This document shows positions 7,404 through 9,761 of a DNA stretch of 9,761 nucleotides, one piece after another. Below the pieces are notes generated by a model. That model did not search any database, was not told the DNA's origin, and saw only the letters and a program-made list of their open reading frames with translations. The translations under genes were made by a program, and so were the position numbers. The first letter of the stretch is position 1; each line of letters begins with the position of its first letter. The stretch is from Bacteroidota bacterium (GTDB taxonomy: Bacteria; Bacteroidota; Bacteroidia; Bacteroidales; VadinHA17): NCBI GenBank assembly GCA_015222065.1, contig JADFUQ010000118.1, positions 1 through 9,761 of the forward strand, read 5' to 3'.

Positions 7404-7891
7404 TATCTTTCAGTCTCAGAAGTTTGTACCTTTTCAATCTTAAGTCCAATATCATAAACATCTTTTAGATGCTTGGTTCGCATTGCCTGCTCAAGCTCAA
7501 ATGAATAGTACCCCGAAACAGGAAATCTTATGTTTTGTTTATATGGCAACCGTAATTCATAAATATCTCCCCAGCCACTACCATACCATTTACCTCTTTT
7601 GTCAGCCAGGATGCAATCAATTGTATCACATGTCCATTGACCTGTTGGTGAAGTTGTGGTTAAAAAAATGTATAGATTACGATATGAATACCCGGATCCG
7701 TTACGGATATCAATATAAATATTATGAGAAGCGACAGTATCAGTTATATATGTCCTGAACAAGGGCTTATAATCCACATCCCAAACATGTAAAGGAATTT
7801 CAACATATTCTTCATATACTCTGTCAGGGTCACAGGAAACAATAGTTAAAAGAGCAATAATTACAACCAGATAAATCCGTTTACTTTTCAT
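7403..7891 (-). CDS. gldH: Gliding motility lipoprotein GldH
   Basis: Lipoprotein of the GldH family, required for gliding in Flavobacterium johnsoniae and found across T9SS-bearing Bacteroidota; its biochemical role is not known. The N-terminus has a short basic region, a hydrophobic core (6-18) and the lipobox IVS-C20, followed by DPDRVYEEYVEIP. The mature part has the family features: HVWDVDYKPLF, NIYIDIRNGSGYSYRNLYIFL split around residue 65, GKWYGSGWGDIYELRLPY, and FPVSGYYSFELEQAMR before the C-terminal VYDIGLKIEKV. The length of 162 aa is normal. The ATG lies inside the end of ricT (11-bp overlap) and is preceded by GGAG about 8 nt upstream, a Shine-Dalgarno-like match. The stop overlaps the trmB GTG. 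Export across the outer membrane versus periplasmic anchoring cannot be decided from sequence. Confidence 0.93.
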   Translation of the reverse strand: MKSKRIYLVVIIALLTIVSCDPDRVYEEYVEIPLHVWDVDYKPLFRTYITDTVASHNIYIDIRNGSGYSYRNLYIFLTTTSPTGQWTCDTIDCILADKRGKWYGSGWGDIYELRLPYKQNIRFPVSGYYSFELEQAMRTKHLKDVYDIGLKIEKVQTSETER

Positions 7892-9023
7892 TCCTTGATC
7901 TCCGTTTTATCTTTTTTCTTTTCGATCTTTTCCTCCCTGATTTTGAAGAATTATTGAAACGATCAAGACTTTCTTCCCCATCAATACTTTTAAATTCTTC
8001 AAAAGTATCAGCAAGTTTGGTTTTATCTTCCAGAAATTGAACTTTTTGCCCCTTTTTGTTTTTTCCCTGAATATCAATTACTCTATCTACAGAGATCACT
8101 GTAAGATTAACTGTTTTCTCTTTATCGAAGGAATACCACATTAAACGTTTATAGATATCTGTTTTCTGGTGGTAAGCGGTCCCTTCTTCTGTTTCAAGAG
8201 GTATAGAGGTGTCGGGAAAATCCTTCTTTGCATCCAGGTAGGAATCCAGTTCATAGTTAAGACAGCATTTTAACTTTCCGCACTGGCCGGCCAGTTTTTG
8301 AGGATTAAGTGACAATTCCTGGTGCCTGGCAGAATTTGTTGTCACGGAATTAAAATTTGACATCCAGGATGAACAGCATAGTTCGCGTCCACAAGGACCG
8401 GTTCCCCCTATTCGTCCCGTTTCCTGCCTTGCTCCAATCTGCCGCATTTCTATTCTTACTTTAAACTCATCAGCAAGAATTTTTATTAATTCCCTGAAAT
8501 CAACCCTCCCGTCAGCTATGTAGTAAAATATCGCCTTGGTATTATCACCCTGGTATTCAACGTCCCCTATTTTCATTTCCAGTTTTAGGTTATCGGCAAG
8601 CTTTCTTGATTTTAACATAGTTGATTTTTCAAGAGAAATTGCTTCCTCCCATTTTTCAAGATCAGCCGGCTTAGCCTTACGATAAACCTTTTTTAATTCC
8701 TCAGTGTCTTTTGTCCCATTGTTCTTTATCATTTGATAATAGGCCAATTCCCCGGTAAGTGCAACAATTCCAATATCATGCCCCGGGGAGGCTTCCACCG
8801 CAACAATATCCCCGGTTTTCAACCTCAACTCATTTACATTTCTGAAAACGTCTTTTCGTGTATTTTTAAACCTGACCTCAATAATGTTTTTGGTTTTTAC
8901 ACCTTCAGGAATATCCTTCAGCCAATTATAGGAATCAAGTTTATGGCATGTACCTGTTATTTGTTGGTAATTCTTATTAGTATCCAACCCGAAGTCTCTA
9001 TTCTTCTGTTCGCTGTCTCTCAT
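7881..9023 (-). CDS. ricT: RicT/YaaT-like PSP1-domain protein
   Basis: Relative of Bacillus subtilis RicT (YaaT), which with RicA and RicF forms an Fe-S-containing complex that modulates RNase Y-dependent mRNA processing. Whether partners exist here is unknown. Of 380 aa, about 45-260 form the conserved core with the PSP1 C-terminal region (about 90-180; e.g. YIADGRVDFRELIKILA). Two matching cysteine motifs follow: C211-GREL-C216-C217 and C248-GKLK-C253-C254. A further Cys lies at C26. These are the likely cluster ligands. The C-terminal extension ends in a strongly basic Arg/Lys tail (about 355-380), which overlaps the gldH start. The ATG at 9023 has only an A-rich leader. The upstream neighbour is holB, as in Bacillus, and a promoter candidate lies at 9243-9272. 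Family assignment is firm; molecular role in Bacteroidota is inferred. Confidence 0.9.
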   Translation of the reverse strand: MRDSEQKNRDFGLDTNKNYQQITGTCHKLDSYNWLKDIPEGVKTKNIIEVRFKNTRKDVFRNVNELRLKTGDIVAVEASPGHDIGIVALTGELAYYQMIKNNGTKDTEELKKVYRKAKPADLEKWEEAISLEKSTMLKSRKLADNLKLEMKIGDVEYQGDNTKAIFYYIADGRVDFRELIKILADEFKVRIEMRQIGARQETGRIGGTGPCGRELCCSSWMSNFNSVTTNSARHQELSLNPQKLAGQCGKLKCCLNYELDSYLDAKKDFPDTSIPLETEEGTAYHQKTDIYKRLMWYSFDKEKTVNLTVISVDRVIDIQGKNKKGQKVQFLEDKTKLADTFEEFKSIDGEESLDRFNNSSKSGRKRSKRKKIKRRSRNEK

Positions 9024-9045
9024 TTTCTAAAAAAATTTAAGTACC

Positions 9046-9105
9046 CTTTTGCTCTCCGCACTTTGTTCTCTGCTCTCCCCTCTTCACACTGTAACTCTGC
9101 AGTAA
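9046..9105. repeat. Intergenic mosaic repeat, copy R2
   Basis: CT-rich block just upstream of ricT. Positions 9071-9105 match 56-90 (R1) at 31 of 35 bases, including the shared run ctcttcacactg followed by aactctgc. It also contains degenerate ttgctctccgc and ctttgttctctgctctc units like those of R1. Non-coding by position, between holB and ricT. Confidence 0.7.
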
Positions 9106-9119
9106 TATTTATTAAAGAA

Positions 9120-9212
9120 TTAACCGCCAAGTACGCTAAGGATGCGCCAAGTACGCAAAGTGCAAATATTCTTATGCGAACTTTGCGCCTTCTTTGCGAT
9201 CTCTGCGGTTAG
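9120..9212. repeat. Imperfect 93-bp inverted repeat, periodic CGCnAAG units
   Basis: The left arm 9121-9159 pairs with the right arm 9173-9211 at 29 of 39 positions, around an AT-rich centre with AATATT at 9165-9170. Both arms open with TAACCGC. Read from their outer ends, both contain CGC-starting units spaced 9, 11 and 9 nt apart. In the left arm these are CGCCAAGTA, CGCTAAGGATG, CGCCAAGTA and CGCAAAG. In the right arm (reverse complement) they are CGCAGAGAT, CGCAAAGAAGG, CGCAAAGTT and CGCATAAG. It lies in the ricT leader predicted from the promoter at 9243-9272. No U-run follows it, so an intrinsic terminator is unlikely. Function unknown. Confidence 0.8.
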
Positions 9213-9233
9213 TTTTTCTTTGCTCTTTGCTCT
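9201..9233. repeat. Intergenic mosaic repeat, copy R3
   Basis: Positions 9201-9220 are identical to 80-99 and positions 9219-9233 are identical to 47-61. In R3 the ctctgcggtta module precedes the tttgctctttgctct module, while in R1 it follows it. The modules are therefore permuted between copies. The first 11 bp overlap the right arm of the inverted repeat at 9120-9212. Confidence 0.75.
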
Positions 9234-9242
9234 TCACCCTGA

Positions 9243-9272
9243 CAAATTTAATGAAAATTACTTTTTTATCAA
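9243..9272 (-). promoter_or_regulatory. Bacteroidota-type promoter candidate for ricT operon
   Basis: On the minus strand TTG (9272-9270), 19 bp, then TAAATTTG (9250-9243): a full match to the TTG-N19-TAnnTTTG pattern. The -33 lies in the last codons of holB. Transcription would start near 9236 and give a leader of about 210 nt to the ricT ATG at 9023, containing R3, the inverted repeat and R2. It would drive ricT-gldH-trmB-ATL independently of holB. Pattern match only. Confidence 0.5.
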
Positions 9273-9761
9273 TTTTGCAAGTTTGTTTGCCATATCCAGA
9301 AATACAATTTTCCCATTAGCATTTGCTTCTATATGCAAACTGGCCTGATTAAATCCATTGGCAATTCCAAACACATTGTTTTTATCAATAAATTTTGAAA
9401 AATTGACTGAAAAGTTTGATTCATATTGGGTCATTCTGTTTATTTCATCAGAAATTCCCTGATTTATATTCATAAAAAAGTTCTCACGTATTATTCTTAA
9501 TCCATAATCCAGAAATTGTTTTTGTGATTCCCTTCCCGTCCTGGCTATCTCTTCAACCCAATTAAGTATCCCGGTAATATCATTAGTCCAGCATAATCTC
9601 ATAAGCGCAGTAAAATTCTCAAAATGGAGTTTGTTTTCTTCAGCCTTTTCTAAAACATTTAAAGCTTTGAGATAATTACCATCAGCCAAATGGGCAGCAT
9701 CTTTCATTTTAACTTCCTCAAAATCATACTTCTGCTGAAGGGTTAAAAGTATCTCCTTCTC
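9258..9761 (-). CDS. holB: DNA polymerase III delta' subunit, C-terminal part
   Basis: The 3' part (167 codons plus stop) of holB. The frame is open to the window edge, so the start lies outside the window; the internal ATG at 9707 is not the true start. Delta' is part of the clamp-loader complex that opens the beta sliding clamp and places it on primed DNA. What is visible is the end of the lid region (HLADGNYLKALNVLEKAEEN) and the C-terminal collar-type helical domain. Its typical Bacteroidota sequence includes FTALMRLCWTNDITGILNWV, then GRESQKQFLDYGLRIIRENFF and FSVNFSKFIDKNNVFGI. The N-terminal P-loop ATPase-like and zinc regions cannot be judged. ricT follows after 234 bp; holB next to ricT/yaaT is also seen in Bacillus. 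Confidence 0.9.
   Translation of the reverse strand, partial: EKEILLTLQQKYDFEEVKMKDAAHLADGNYLKALNVLEKAEENKLHFENFTALMRLCWTNDITGILNWVEEIARTGRESQKQFLDYGLRIIRENFFMNINQGISDEINRMTQYESNFSVNFSKFIDKNNVFGIANGFNQASLHIEANANGKIVFLDMANKLAKLIKK

Noticed and set aside
8733..9212. Plus-strand ORF of 159 codons opposite ricT
   Set aside because: Its first half is antisense to the well-supported ricT gene and its second half is repeat DNA. No recognisable domain.
9046..9233. Repeat-rich spacer as a CRISPR array or tRNA gene
   Set aside because: Units are 9-20 bp with no unique spacers of constant length, no cas genes are present, and no cloverleaf or CCA end could be drawn.
9258..9707. holB fragment read as a complete small gene starting at ATG 9707
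   Set aside because: The frame stays open through 9761 with delta'-like sequence (LTLQQKYDFEEVKMKDAAHL) before the internal Met, so it is the truncated 3' part of a longer gene.

Overview
The window is a compact, AT-rich stretch in which every recognisable gene lies on the minus strand. Gene content points to a member of the Bacteroidota. It carries three proteins of the type IX secretion / gliding apparatus (PorX, SprE/PorW, GldH), a Bacteroidota-style Mrp without the usual C-terminal CxxC, and promoter-like TTG-N19/20-TAnnTTTG sites. It looks more like a Bacteroidales/Marinilabiliales-type genome than a Flavobacteriales one, but that finer placement is only an impression.

Reading in the direction of transcription (right to left): the 3' part of holB (DNA polymerase III delta'; 9258-9761, cut by the window edge); a 234-bp repeat-rich spacer with a good promoter candidate; the tightly packed run ricT (7881-9023), gldH (7403-7891), trmB (6702-7403) and an alkyltransferase-like gene (6380-6733), each overlapping the next by 1 to 32 bp; a second repeat-rich spacer (6144-6379); mrp (5016-6143) and a NifU-type Fe-S scaffold gene (4759-5010), 5 bp apart; a 96-bp spacer; sprE/porW (1999-4662); a 269-bp spacer with the best porX promoter candidate and two small palindromes; porX (173-1729); and a 172-bp repeat-rich tail.

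Functionally the window combines housekeeping (replication clamp loader, tRNA m7G46 methylation, Fe-S cluster handling, recognition of alkylated DNA) with secretion and motility. PorX is a two-component regulator fused to a PglZ metallohydrolase domain, SprE/PorW is a large TPR lipoprotein of the secretion machine, and GldH is a gliding lipoprotein. holB next to ricT recalls the holB-yaaT pair of Bacillus.

No tRNA, rRNA, CRISPR array, transposase or phage gene was seen. I found no clearly undescribed multi-gene system. The least explained material is in the spacers: a mosaic of dispersed repeat modules, an imperfect inverted repeat whose two arms share the same 9/11/9-nt periodicity of CGCnAAG-like units, and several short tandem repeats, one ending only 7 bp before the mrp start codon.
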